Of a DNA stretch of 64,000 bases, positions 16,879-25,813 are shown in pieces (within the stretch, counting starts at the first letter, position 1; every line of letters begins with the position of its first letter). This DNA comes from Acidobacteriota bacterium (GTDB lineage Bacteria > Acidobacteriota > Holophagae > Acanthopleuribacterales > Acanthopleuribacteraceae), in the NCBI GenBank assembly GCA_020637335.1, contig JACJWC010000003.1, positions 124,001 through 188,000 of the forward strand, given 5' to 3'. Both the position numbers and the translations under genes were made by a program. The notes below the pieces were generated by a model, which made no database searches, was not told where the DNA came from, and saw nothing but the letters and a program-made list of their open reading frames with translations.

Positions 16879-17811
16879 ATGGACCTGAGGGAGCGGATTG
16901 CAGGCGGCCTTTACGGGCTTTTGATCGGCGATGCGTTAGGCGTGCCGTATGAGTTTCATGAACCGTCCGAAATCCCCAAGGAGGCGGAAATCGAATTCAA
17001 TCCGCCTACGGGATTTGTGCGCGCTCATGCCCATATCCAAGCCGGCACCTGGTCGGATGATGGTGCCCAAGCGCTTTGCCTGCTCAGTTCGCTCCTCGAA
17101 TGTAAAGGTCTAGATCTCCACAACTTGGGCGAAAAGTTTCTAGCCTGGTACGATCGCGGGTACATGGCGGTCGATGCCCATGTTTTTGATATCGGCATCA
17201 CCACGCGAACCGCATTGGCCGCCATCCGTTCAGGTGTTCCTGCTGAACAGGCAGGGCCAAGGGGTCTTCAGGATAATGGCAATGGCTCACTCATGCGCGT
17301 TCTGCCCTTAGCGCTGTGGCACCGCGGACCCGATGAGGAATTGGTTGATTTGGCTCAGCGACAATCTACCGTTACCCATGGCCATATTCGCTCGCAAGTC
17401 TGTTGCGCGCTCTATTGCCTGTGGGCCCGTTGCATCATGCAGGACAAACGGAACCCCTGGGAAGGTGCCGTCTCCAGCTTGCGCCAAATTTACGCCAAAC
17501 AGCCCGATTACCTGGAGGAATTGGAGACAGCGATCCAACCGGATAATCCGCCGCCCGGCAAGGGCACAGGTTATGTGGTCGATTGCTTGTTTTCGGCACT
17601 CGCCGTCCAAAACCACAACCGTTTCGAGAAAGTCGTCAAACAGGCAATTCTATTGGGTCGGGACACCGACACCACCGCCTGCGTGGCCGGCGGCATTGCT
17701 GGCCTGCGCTTCGGCATTTCGGCCATCCCCCAAAAATGGCGCAACGCCCTGCGCGGCCAAGAGTTAGTCGAGCCTTTATTAATTGAATTGCTTTTAAAGC
17801 TGTGTAGGTGA
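16879..17811 (+). CDS. ADP-ribosylglycohydrolase (DraG/ARH-like)
   Basis: 310 residues, from ATG 16879 behind GGAGG. Family segments are GLLIGDALGVPYEF at the start, the metal-binding TWSDDGAQAL (normally TDDT), QDNGNGSLMRVLPLAL, and the C-terminal LLGRDTDTTACVAGGIAGL, whose Asp pair binds the second metal of the dinuclear magnesium site. These enzymes remove ADP-ribose from proteins or hydrolyse ADP-ribose derivatives. The change of TDDT to SDDG keeps both Asp residues, so activity is likely. No partner ADP-ribosyltransferase (DraT) was seen nearby. It stands alone between the propeller gene and coaDE. Confidence 0.88.
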   Translation: MDLRERIAGGLYGLLIGDALGVPYEFHEPSEIPKEAEIEFNPPTGFVRAHAHIQAGTWSDDGAQALCLLSSLLECKGLDLHNLGEKFLAWYDRGYMAVDAHVFDIGITTRTALAAIRSGVPAEQAGPRGLQDNGNGSLMRVLPLALWHRGPDEELVDLAQRQSTVTHGHIRSQVCCALYCLWARCIMQDKRNPWEGAVSSLRQIYAKQPDYLEELETAIQPDNPPPGKGTGYVVDCLFSALAVQNHNRFEKVVKQAILLGRDTDTTACVAGGIAGLRFGISAIPQKWRNALRGQELVEPLLIELLLKLCR

Positions 17812-18026
17812 CTTGGAAACAGGACACTAGGGAATCCTCAGCAAAATAAGACAATCCTTTTTTAAGTAGCTAGCGCTGCAGTTTAATTTGCAAAAAACTT
17901 AAATCAATTGAACCTTAAAAGATTTTCCTTCCATGCCAAACGACACGCATCGAACGCATCCATGTCCCGCTGGATTTGGAGCCATTCAAAGCCATCGTGT
18001 AAACTGCTGGCATTCGAGGAGCGCTT

Positions 18027-19169
18027 ATGAAACGTGTGGCGGTTTATGCCTTTTCTGGAGATCCCATCACTTTTGGCCATATCCACATTATCGAGCGGGC
18101 GGTGCGCGCCTTTGATGAAGTGATCGTGGCGATCGGCCGCAATCCGGCCAAAAAGTACTTGTTCTCCCTGGAAGAACGTGTCGATATGGCCAAAAAAGCT
18201 TTGGTCCATCTCCCGCAAGTACGGGTCGATATGTTCACCGGGCTTTTGGTCGATTACGCCCAGGAGCAAGGTGCCGGTTTTATTATCAAAGGCGTGCGCA
18301 ATAACACCGATTTCGATTACGAAAACGCGCTCTTTGGCGTCGGTGAAAGCCAAAAAGCCGGGGTAGACACCCTGATCTTCATGGCCCGCCCCAACCTGGC
18401 CCACATCTCATCCTCGGTGGTTAAAGCCATCCAATTGGAACACGGCTTTATCCACGACTACGTTCCCCTACCCGTCAAACAAGCGCTCGAACGCAAAATT
18501 AGCGGTCAGGTCCTGGTTGGTATCAGTGGCGAGGTCGGCGCCGGAAAATCGTTTATTGGCCAGAAATTCAAGCAGCTCGGTGACAAAAAAGGCGTTACGG
18601 TGTGGCCGTTTGAATTGGATGCGATCGCGCTCGGCATCCTTGAACGTTATACCGAGCCCTATTACGTCAAAGTCCGCCAGGACTTGGTCGAGGCCTTTGG
18701 GCCAGAAATCGCCAGTGAGGATGGCTTCGTCAACCGCAAAGCGCTTGGCAACGTCGTTTTTCAAAACGCTGAGCAGTTGCGCAAACTCAACCGCATCCTG
18801 GAAAAACCTGTTCTGCTGCGCCTCAAAAAGGAATTACAAGGCAAACGCGGTTTAATTCTGCTGAATTCGGCCCTGCTCATGGAAGCCGATCTGGCACCGC
18901 TCTCCAATAACTGTATGATCCTGGTCAAGGTCGATAAAAAAACCCAAAAGGACCGGCTAAAAGAGCGCGGGCTCAACAGCCTGCAACTCAAGCACCGCCT
19001 GGAATCGCAGCTGCGTTATGACCTCAAAAGTCAATTGTTGGATGAACGCATCCAAACGGATGGTTTTGGCATCCGCTGGGATTTTGATAATTCGGAACCC
19101 GTCCAGGAAGCCGAACTCGAACATTTATTTGATCAGATTTGCGCCGACATGAAATGCGAGGGGCTCTAG
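18027..19169 (+). CDS. Bifunctional CoaD-CoaE fusion: phosphopantetheine adenylyltransferase and dephospho-CoA kinase
   Basis: 380 residues that join the last two steps of coenzyme A synthesis. Residues 1-158 are CoaD: SGDPITFGHIHIIERA (the GH nucleotide motif), NPAKKYLFSLEER, RNNTDFDYE and the ISSSVVK motif near 127-133. Residues 162-380 are CoaE: P-loop GISGEVGAGKS (165-175), a DAIALGIL segment, and AFGPEIASEDGFVNRKAL followed by VF-N-AEQLRKLNRIL. In most bacteria coaD and coaE are separate genes; animals carry the same order in COASY. ATG 18027 follows GAGGAG. Its stop and the convergent kinase stop share the palindrome CTAG. The CoaE half is more diverged (normally GGIGSGKS). Confidence 0.88.
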   Translation: MKRVAVYAFSGDPITFGHIHIIERAVRAFDEVIVAIGRNPAKKYLFSLEERVDMAKKALVHLPQVRVDMFTGLLVDYAQEQGAGFIIKGVRNNTDFDYENALFGVGESQKAGVDTLIFMARPNLAHISSSVVKAIQLEHGFIHDYVPLPVKQALERKISGQVLVGISGEVGAGKSFIGQKFKQLGDKKGVTVWPFELDAIALGILERYTEPYYVKVRQDLVEAFGPEIASEDGFVNRKALGNVVFQNAEQLRKLNRILEKPVLLRLKKELQGKRGLILLNSALLMEADLAPLSNNCMILVKVDKKTQKDRLKERGLNSLQLKHRLESQLRYDLKSQLLDERIQTDGFGIRWDFDNSEPVQEAELEHLFDQICADMKCEGL

Positions 19170-21319
19170 GATTCAGTACTGACCTGGAACACATTCAGCG
19201 GCGATGCCAAACCATCAATCGTGCAGCTATCCCACATTTCAAACACCAATCCAGAGCCTGCAACCAAATCTTTAAGGGTTTCCGAGACCAGAATCGTATT
19301 GGCGGGCGCATGTGCTGCAATTTGGCGACTGACGACCTGAGTCAATCCCGTCACGGACTCGTGTTTAATGAAACATTCGCCGGTATGAATGCCTGCCGAT
19401 AGACGTTCACCATGCGTTTGACCCAAGCGCAAGAGTTCCAACGCACAACGTACCGAGCGAGCTGGTCCATCAAAACTGGCTAAAAATTTACCGCCGTCCA
19501 AGGACCAAACCGATCCGCGCCAATCGTCTACCACCCGGCTTATGGCCTGGCGAAAGGGATCCGACAATTGACGCTTAAGCGGCGTATCGCGTTGCACGGG
19601 TGTGCGTTTAAGGCAGAGTACACTGGCAAGGATCCGTGAGGTTTCGGGCTGGTCGGGCAGGTCCTGACAGAACGCTTCGATTTCGGAGAGGACCGGCTCC
19701 ACCTGGCCAATAAAGGGCAGATGGTCTGCACCTTCAAACAACACCAAGCGGGCATCGGGAATTCGATCGGCCAGGAGCGCACCTTCTTCCCATTTCAAAC
19801 AGCGATCCTGACGACGATGTAAAACCAAGGTGGGCACTTCAATAGTGGGCAGGATGTGACGCACGTCGATCTCAGCGTTCATACGGGTCAAAGCCAGCGC
19901 GGCGCCGGGGCTGGCGCCCATGCGTAGGTATTTGCCCCACCACTCGCGGAAGGCGGGGTCTTGGGCCAAACTGGGCGCTCGTTCCTCTATGCCCACTGGT
20001 CCACCCCACTCTTTGAGCATCACTTCAAAAAAGGCTTCCCGTTGGGCCTGAGTCGGCGCCCAGGGGTAGTCCGGTGCCCAAATACGTCGCGCATAGGAGC
20101 CGAACATAATCAAACCCAAGGTGCGATGAGGATAAGTTGCGGCAAACAGGCTACACAGTGGTCCACCTTCAGAAACACCAAATAATACGGCTCGTTCTGA
20201 ACCAACCGCCTCCATCACAGCGCGCACATCGTCCATGCGTTGCTCAAGCGAGGGCAACTGGTCGATGGGAACCCGATCCGAAAGGCCCGTTCCACGCTTA
20301 TCGAAAACGATTAAGCGAGTAAAGGAGGCCAAGCGACTTAAAAACCCAGCAAAGTGGGGTTCGTTCCAGAAATATTCCAGGTGACTGACCCAGCCCATAA
20401 CAAAAACCATATCGATTGGCCCATCGCCGACGACTTGGTAAGCAATGTTCACGTTGCCGCTTTGGGCATATCGAACCGGCGGTTGCTCCAAAATACTTGA
20501 GGTTGGTGCTGCGCCCGGCACGGATTTGAGCGAACGGAAAGCCGCAAGCAGAATTTCAGCATCGTGAAAGCGTTTGTGCGGATCCTTGTCGACCAATTGT
20601 TGAAGAAGCTGGCGCCATTCCGAAGGCAATTGAATATTGGACCAAGCCACATCGCGATGCAGAATCGCATACAGGGTCTTGAGGGGTGCGGCCTCAAGGA
20701 AAGGATGTTGCCCTGTCAACGCTTCGATACAAATGACGCCCAAACTGAATAAATCACTTGCGGCACTGCTCTGGTTATCACTTAATTGTTCGGGCGACGC
20801 ATAAGCCAAGGTGCCGGACCACTGGGATTCAGAGGCTTTATCGCGTTCAAACTTAGCCAACCCAAAGTCGAGGATTTTGACCACCCCCTCTTGGGTAATA
20901 AAGATGTTATCGGGCTTCAAATCACAGTGGATGATCCCGCGCGTATGGGCAGCGGCCAAGCCTTGGGCCGCCTGCATGGCAATCTCACGCACCTGATCGG
21001 GCCGCAAAGGACCAGCCTGAATCCAGGCCCGCAAGGTATCACCCGCCAAAAATTCCGTAACGGCAAAGGTGAGACCGTTTTCGGTTCGGAAGTCATACAG
21101 GGCCAGAATATTGGGGTGGTTGAGCGCAGCAACCGCTTTTGCTTCCATATGGAATCGGCGAATGGATTTTTCATCGCGAACCAATTGGCCCAACAACATT
21201 TTGATTGCCACCGCCCGGTCCAAACGTGTATCGATGGCCCGATACACCTGACCCATACCGCCAAAACCCAGCGCCTCTTCAATTCGATACGGCCCCAATT
21301 CGGTGCCTGCAGGCAACAA
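19166..21319 (-). CDS. Ser/Thr kinase - alpha/beta hydrolase - degenerate cyclase fusion
   Basis: About 717 residues from TTG 21319, with AGGAG 7 bases upstream; a GTG at 21361 would add 14. Part 1 (about 1-270) is a Hanks-type kinase: LGFGGMGQVY, catalytic Lys in VAIK, HCDLKPDN, DFG, and SPEQL. The Arg of HRD is Cys, so it is a non-RD kinase. Part 2 (about 280-555) is an alpha/beta hydrolase: nucleophile GVSEGG, RQDR region Asp and FEGADHLPF His. Part 3 (about 560-717) matches class III cyclases (FLASFDGPARSVRCAL, AGIHTGEC, LVAGSGL), but the first metal Asp (FTDIVGST in active members) is replaced by CLKRTPV. No membrane helix is seen. The kinase could supply phosphothreonine for the FHA cyclase. 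Confidence 0.85.
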   Translation of the reverse strand: MLPAGTELGPYRIEEALGFGGMGQVYRAIDTRLDRAVAIKMLLGQLVRDEKSIRRFHMEAKAVAALNHPNILALYDFRTENGLTFAVTEFLAGDTLRAWIQAGPLRPDQVREIAMQAAQGLAAAHTRGIIHCDLKPDNIFITQEGVVKILDFGLAKFERDKASESQWSGTLAYASPEQLSDNQSSAASDLFSLGVICIEALTGQHPFLEAAPLKTLYAILHRDVAWSNIQLPSEWRQLLQQLVDKDPHKRFHDAEILLAAFRSLKSVPGAAPTSSILEQPPVRYAQSGNVNIAYQVVGDGPIDMVFVMGWVSHLEYFWNEPHFAGFLSRLASFTRLIVFDKRGTGLSDRVPIDQLPSLEQRMDDVRAVMEAVGSERAVLFGVSEGGPLCSLFAATYPHRTLGLIMFGSYARRIWAPDYPWAPTQAQREAFFEVMLKEWGGPVGIEERAPSLAQDPAFREWWGKYLRMGASPGAALALTRMNAEIDVRHILPTIEVPTLVLHRRQDRCLKWEEGALLADRIPDARLVLFEGADHLPFIGQVEPVLSEIEAFCQDLPDQPETSRILASVLCLKRTPVQRDTPLKRQLSDPFRQAISRVVDDWRGSVWSLDGGKFLASFDGPARSVRCALELLRLGQTHGERLSAGIHTGECFIKHESVTGLTQVVSRQIAAHAPANTILVSETLKDLVAGSGLVFEMWDSCTIDGLASPLNVFQVSTES

Positions 21320-21425
21320 TGTTATTCTCCTCACACGGTTTTCTAAATTGTACTTGGCCACAAGAAAAAAAGAATAGGCAAGAAATCACACTTTCAGTAG
21401 CATGAGGCTTTTGCTGGAGGCCCGT

Positions 21426-23570
21426 ATGATTGAACAAATTCTGGCTCAGGAACTGGCGGTATCGAGCAGCATGGTTGCAGCGGCAGTCAAGCTGCTAGAC
21501 GAAGGCTGCACCGTGCCTTTCATTGCGCGTTACCGCAAAGAAGCAACGGGCGGCCTGGACGATACCCAATTACGCACCCTCGAAGAACGTTTGCGTTACC
21601 TGCGCGAATTAGAGGATCGGCGGTCGGTCATCCTGGCATCTGTAGGTGAACAGGACAAACTCACGCCCGACCTGGAAAAAGCCATAACCAGCGCCAAGAC
21701 CAAAACCGAGTTGGAAGACCTTTATCTGCCCTATAAACCCAAACGGCGGACCAAGGGTGAAATCGCAAAAGAGGCCGGCATCGAGCCCCTGGCCAACCGC
21801 CTTTACCAGGACCCAAACCAGGACCCAGAAACGCTTGCTACCCAGTTTCTCAATCCCGAAAAGGGTTTTGGTGATGTGCGAGCGGTGCTAGATGGTGCAC
21901 GTTACATCCTAATGGAACGCTTTGCCGAGGATGCCGGATTGATTGGAAAAATGCGAAAGTACCTGGCCCAAACCGGAGCCGTCACGAGCAAAGTCGTTGA
22001 GGGCAAAGAGCAGGAAGGCATCAAATTCTCAGACTACTTTGCCTATGACGAGCCTTTGAGCAAAATGGCGCCCCATCGTTTCCTCGCCTTGTTGCGCGGC
22101 CAGAACCTGGGCTTCCTTCAATTGAACCTGGTTGAAGGCGATACCGATCAAGCCTGCGGATTGATTGGCCAACACGTGCGCATCCAAAACCGCAATCGCC
22201 CTGCCGATTCCTGGTTAGATAAAGTGGTGCGCGGGACCTGGTCAATCAAAATCAAACCCCATCTGGAAACCGACTTGATGTCTGAGCTGCGCGGTCACGC
22301 CGAAACGGCTTCGATTCGGGTATTTGCCACCAATCTCAAAGATTTGTTGTTGGCTCCGCCGGCCGGCAAAAAGGTCACCATGGGCCTGGACCCGGGCATT
22401 CGAACAGGAGTCAAGCTGGCCATTGTGGATGCGACCGGAAAATTACTTCAAACCAGCACCTTATATCCACACGCACCGCAGCATCAATGGCAACAGGGCC
22501 AGGATCAACTGGCGCGTTTTTGTAAGCAGTTCGGGGTGGAATTGATTAGTATTGGCAATGGTACAGCCAGTCGCGAAACTGAAAAATGGGTGGCGGACAT
22601 GCTGCAAGACCACCCGGACATTCGCGCTCAGAAGGTGGTCGTCAGTGAAGCTGGCGCTTCCGTTTACTCGGCCAGCGCCCTGGCAGCCGCAGAGTTTCCA
22701 GAACTCGATGTCAGCTTGCGCGGTGCTGTTTCCATCGCCCGTCGCCTGCAGGATCCATTGGCCGAATTGGTGAAGATTGAACCCAAAGCCATTGGTGTCG
22801 GCCAGTACCAACACGATGTCAACCAGACCGACCTGAATCGCAGTCTGGATGCCGTCGTTGAAGATTGTGTCAATGCGGTTGGCGTTGAGGTCAATACGGC
22901 CAGTGCACCACTGCTTTCGCGGGTGTCTGGATTAAATAAAACCACAGCCCAGAACATCGTGGCTTTCCGCGATGAGAACGGACCCTTCAAGGAGCGAAAA
23001 AACCTGACCAAGGTGCCGCGACTGGGAGCAAAAGCCTTTGAACAAGCAGCCGGGTTCCTGCGCATTCAAGGCGGGAAAAACCCATTGGACGCGTCCGGTG
23101 TCCACCCTGAATCCTATCCCGTGGTGGAACGGGTCTTAAAGGTGGTTGGGCGGCCCATCACCCAAGTCATGGGCAATGCCGATCTGATTAAACAACTGAA
23201 TCCGCGTGACTTTACCGATGGCCAATTCGGCCTGCCAACCGTGCAGGACATCTTTTTGGAACTGGCTAAACCGGGCCGGGACCCACGACCCGAATTTAAA
23301 ACCGCTCAATTTAAAGAAGGCTTGGAGAGCATGGATCAACTCCAACCTGGAATGGTCTTGGAAGGCGTTGTCACCAATGTCACCCATTTTGGCGCGTTTG
23401 TCGATGTTGGCGTGCATCAGGACGGGCTGGTCCATATCTCCCATCTGGCTGATCGCTTTGTCAAAGATCCGCGCGAGGTTGTTAAGGCCGGTCAAATCGT
23501 TAAGGTTACCGTTTTGGAAGTCGACCTGAAACGCAAACGGGTCAGCCTTTCCATGAAGAAAAACCCCTAA
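21426..23570 (+). CDS. tex: RNA-binding transcription accessory protein Tex
   Basis: 714 residues from ATG 21426, behind TGGAGG. The domain order is standard for Tex/YhgF: N-terminal helical region (VPFIARYRKEATGGLDDTQL), a YqgF/RNase H-like core (GLDPGIRTGVKLAIVDATG), helix-hairpin-helix segments (LLSRVSGLNKTTAQNIVAFR, then FKERKNLTKVPRLG), and a C-terminal S1 domain (GMVLEGVVTNVTHFGAFVDV). It binds nucleic acid and influences transcription and transcript stability. It is divergent from the kinase fusion gene, with about 100 bases between starts. Confidence 0.95.
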   Translation: MIEQILAQELAVSSSMVAAAVKLLDEGCTVPFIARYRKEATGGLDDTQLRTLEERLRYLRELEDRRSVILASVGEQDKLTPDLEKAITSAKTKTELEDLYLPYKPKRRTKGEIAKEAGIEPLANRLYQDPNQDPETLATQFLNPEKGFGDVRAVLDGARYILMERFAEDAGLIGKMRKYLAQTGAVTSKVVEGKEQEGIKFSDYFAYDEPLSKMAPHRFLALLRGQNLGFLQLNLVEGDTDQACGLIGQHVRIQNRNRPADSWLDKVVRGTWSIKIKPHLETDLMSELRGHAETASIRVFATNLKDLLLAPPAGKKVTMGLDPGIRTGVKLAIVDATGKLLQTSTLYPHAPQHQWQQGQDQLARFCKQFGVELISIGNGTASRETEKWVADMLQDHPDIRAQKVVVSEAGASVYSASALAAAEFPELDVSLRGAVSIARRLQDPLAELVKIEPKAIGVGQYQHDVNQTDLNRSLDAVVEDCVNAVGVEVNTASAPLLSRVSGLNKTTAQNIVAFRDENGPFKERKNLTKVPRLGAKAFEQAAGFLRIQGGKNPLDASGVHPESYPVVERVLKVVGRPITQVMGNADLIKQLNPRDFTDGQFGLPTVQDIFLELAKPGRDPRPEFKTAQFKEGLESMDQLQPGMVLEGVVTNVTHFGAFVDVGVHQDGLVHISHLADRFVKDPREVVKAGQIVKVTVLEVDLKRKRVSLSMKKNP

Positions 23571-23650
23571 TTGTTAGGAACCAATCCAAACTTGTATGCG
23601 TAATTAGGAGTGGAAACCCAATTCCAAAATTTGATTAAAGGAAGGCACCC

Positions 23651-24112
23651 ATGGTCCAACCCATTCCTCAAGGATTCTCTGCGTTGACCCCGCACTTGTC
23701 GGTCAGTCCGTGCAAAGAGGCCATCGCATTTTACGAACGCGCTTTTGGCGCCAAGCTCCACGCCAGTGCCCCAATGCCAGGCACCGATCTTTTGATCCAC
23801 GCCCAAATGGATATTCAAGGCGCGATTTTTATGTTGGCCGACGTATTCCCTCAATGGGGTGGAACCGGTCCCAAGGACTTAAAGGGTTCCTGCGTCACAC
23901 TTCATTTGTATGTAGATGATGTGGATGCCTGGATGAAACGCGCCGAAGAAAACGGCGCAACCATTGCCATGCCGGCTGCGGACATGTTTTGGGGCGACAG
24001 GTATGGAAAGATCATTGACCCGTTTGGACACCATTGGTCGATTGCCACCCATATCGCCGATCCAACCCCAGAAGAAATGGAAGCAGCCATGAAAGCGATG
24101 ATGGGGCCCTAA
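23651..24112 (+). CDS. VOC-family protein (PhnB/glyoxalase-like)
   Basis: 153 residues, ATG behind AAAGGAAGG. It has the beta-alpha-beta-beta-beta halves of the vicinal oxygen chelate fold: LTPHLSVSPCKEAIAFYERA, an open middle with HAQMDIQGAIFMLAD, then VTLHLYVDDVDAWMKRAEEN and DRYGKIIDPFGHHWSIATH. These match the PhnB/YdcJ-like subfamily often annotated as glyoxalase or bleomycin resistance protein. The substrate is unknown, and members range from hydrolases to non-enzymes. No phosphonate genes are nearby. Confidence 0.83.
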   Translation: MVQPIPQGFSALTPHLSVSPCKEAIAFYERAFGAKLHASAPMPGTDLLIHAQMDIQGAIFMLADVFPQWGGTGPKDLKGSCVTLHLYVDDVDAWMKRAEENGATIAMPAADMFWGDRYGKIIDPFGHHWSIATHIADPTPEEMEAAMKAMMGP

Positions 24113-24196
24113 TCCAACCCAAAGCAGGATTTACCCTTGCGAAAAGGCTTCAGGCTTGGCAAGATCCCTAGCAGATTGTCAAGGAGAGTAAGACAA

Positions 24197-25792
24197 ATGC
24201 GCTGGATTGTGTGGGGATTTTTGCTGGTTTCTTGCTCTTTGTGGGCCCAAGAGCAAGCGCTGCCTAAATATGCGACCGAAGCAGAAAAAGCCATGGGCCC
24301 GCCTATTGCGCTGCGCAAAACAACGCCGCCGCCCAGTGGTCCCATCCAAACGCCAGCCGAATACGATCCCGTTGAAGGGATCCTGCTCAGTTATCAGGGC
24401 TCTTCAAGTTGGAAGAGCATTCTCGACCAAATGGCCGCCCAAATTACAACCCTTGGCAATGCGGATGTTTACGTCATGGCCGATTCCGCGAGTGAGGCCA
24501 CGACCATCCTAACCAATATGACCAATGCAGGAGCTGTTGCCAGCCGGGTTAAACCCCTTGTGGCGGCAACTGATTCTATTTGGATCCGCGATTACGGACC
24601 GCGTTATGTCTACGAAGGCAATTGCCGCAGCATTATCGACCACACCTATAACCGACCGCGCCCCAATGACGATGCGCAACCGTTTTTCTTCGGTAACTAC
24701 AAACACCACACAGTTTATGAAATCCCCTTGGTACACGGCGGGGGCAACTACCACCTGCACACCGATGGCGAGGCGCATGCCACCCGCCTGATCAACAACG
24801 AAAATCCCGACCTCACCGAGCAGGAAATTCACGATTTATGGCTGAATTACCAAAACGTAGACACCCATTTCTACACGCCATTCCCCACTTCGATTGACTC
24901 CACCCAGCACATTGATATGTGGATGATTGCCCTGGCTGACCACACCTCCCTGATCAGTGATTGGCCCAATAATGCCGGTTCGACCCAGGACCAGATTTGC
25001 GACAGCACGGCTCAAAGCCTGATCAATGCCGGTTATGCGGTCACGCGTATCCCCGCTTTTTCGGTGGGTGGCACCCACTACACCTACACCAACGCGGTGA
25101 TCTGTAATGACCTGGTGTTGGTGCCCAGTTACACCAATTCGACCGTGGCCCCGCACAACAGTGAAGCCTTAACCATCTGGCAAAACGCAATGCCAGGCAA
25201 GACCATCGTACAGATCAACTGCCAGGCTATTGTGACAGCAGCTGGCGTGATGCATTGTATTGCGATGCATGTGCCCGTTCATTTAGGTGGCCAAAATCCG
25301 ACCGCCTACCTCCAAACCCGTTTTGAAGGCCAAACGTTGCAGGGGGGGAACACGGCAAACCTGCGCTGGATCAGCGATGACGATATGGAAGTCATGCACG
25401 TAGATTTGGCTTATTCCGTTGACAATGGGCCTTTTACAGAAATTGCCAACAGCCTGCCCGCCTTGGGCAATCACACCTGGAACATTCCCCAATTGAATTC
25501 AAATAATGTCCGCCTGCGCGTAACCGCCTGGGACGCAGCGGGTTTGAGTGGCATCGATACGACTGCACCGTTCAGTGTTGCGGGAACGGTCTGTCGCGGC
25601 GATGCTGCACCGCTCAACGGCGGCGATGGCATCGTCGATCAGGATGACCTTTTAGTAGCCATCGGATTCTGGCTGTCCAGCGAGGAAAGTGTTGATGTCT
25701 GGCCCGCGACTGGCCCCAATACCTGGGGCGATGGCGCCGTCGATATTCGCGATTTGGTCCAGATCCTGGATCTGTTTGGTTCCTGCCCCTAA
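24197..25792 (+). CDS. Secreted peptidylarginine/agmatine deiminase with dockerin-like tail
   Basis: 531 residues from ATG 24197, behind AAGGAGAG, with a signal peptide ending near residue 16 (SCSLWAQ). Residues of about 50-365 are a PAD_porph/agmatine deiminase domain: catalytic Asp in WIRDYGP (about 128), His in QHIDMW (about 238), Cys in GVMHCIAMHVP (Cys354). These convert guanidino groups to ureido groups with release of ammonia. A beta-sandwich-like segment follows, then from about 468 a tail with CRGDAAPLNGGDGIVDQDDL and GDGAVDIRDLVQIL, two Asp-rich loops like dockerin/EF-hand calcium sites. It lies 21 bases before the M28 peptidase gene. Whether it acts on peptidyl-arginine or on free agmatine is not decidable here. 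Confidence 0.87.
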   Translation: MRWIVWGFLLVSCSLWAQEQALPKYATEAEKAMGPPIALRKTTPPPSGPIQTPAEYDPVEGILLSYQGSSSWKSILDQMAAQITTLGNADVYVMADSASEATTILTNMTNAGAVASRVKPLVAATDSIWIRDYGPRYVYEGNCRSIIDHTYNRPRPNDDAQPFFFGNYKHHTVYEIPLVHGGGNYHLHTDGEAHATRLINNENPDLTEQEIHDLWLNYQNVDTHFYTPFPTSIDSTQHIDMWMIALADHTSLISDWPNNAGSTQDQICDSTAQSLINAGYAVTRIPAFSVGGTHYTYTNAVICNDLVLVPSYTNSTVAPHNSEALTIWQNAMPGKTIVQINCQAIVTAAGVMHCIAMHVPVHLGGQNPTAYLQTRFEGQTLQGGNTANLRWISDDDMEVMHVDLAYSVDNGPFTEIANSLPALGNHTWNIPQLNSNNVRLRVTAWDAAGLSGIDTTAPFSVAGTVCRGDAAPLNGGDGIVDQDDLLVAIGFWLSSEESVDVWPATGPNTWGDGAVDIRDLVQILDLFGSCP

Positions 25793-25813
25793 ATTTTTTT
25801 CCGGAGAATCTCT

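Noticed and set aside
17904..18404. Minus-strand open frame across coaD
   Set aside because: It is mostly the antisense of coaD; only its tail outside the gene looks coding-like, and that is reported separately as a weak finding.
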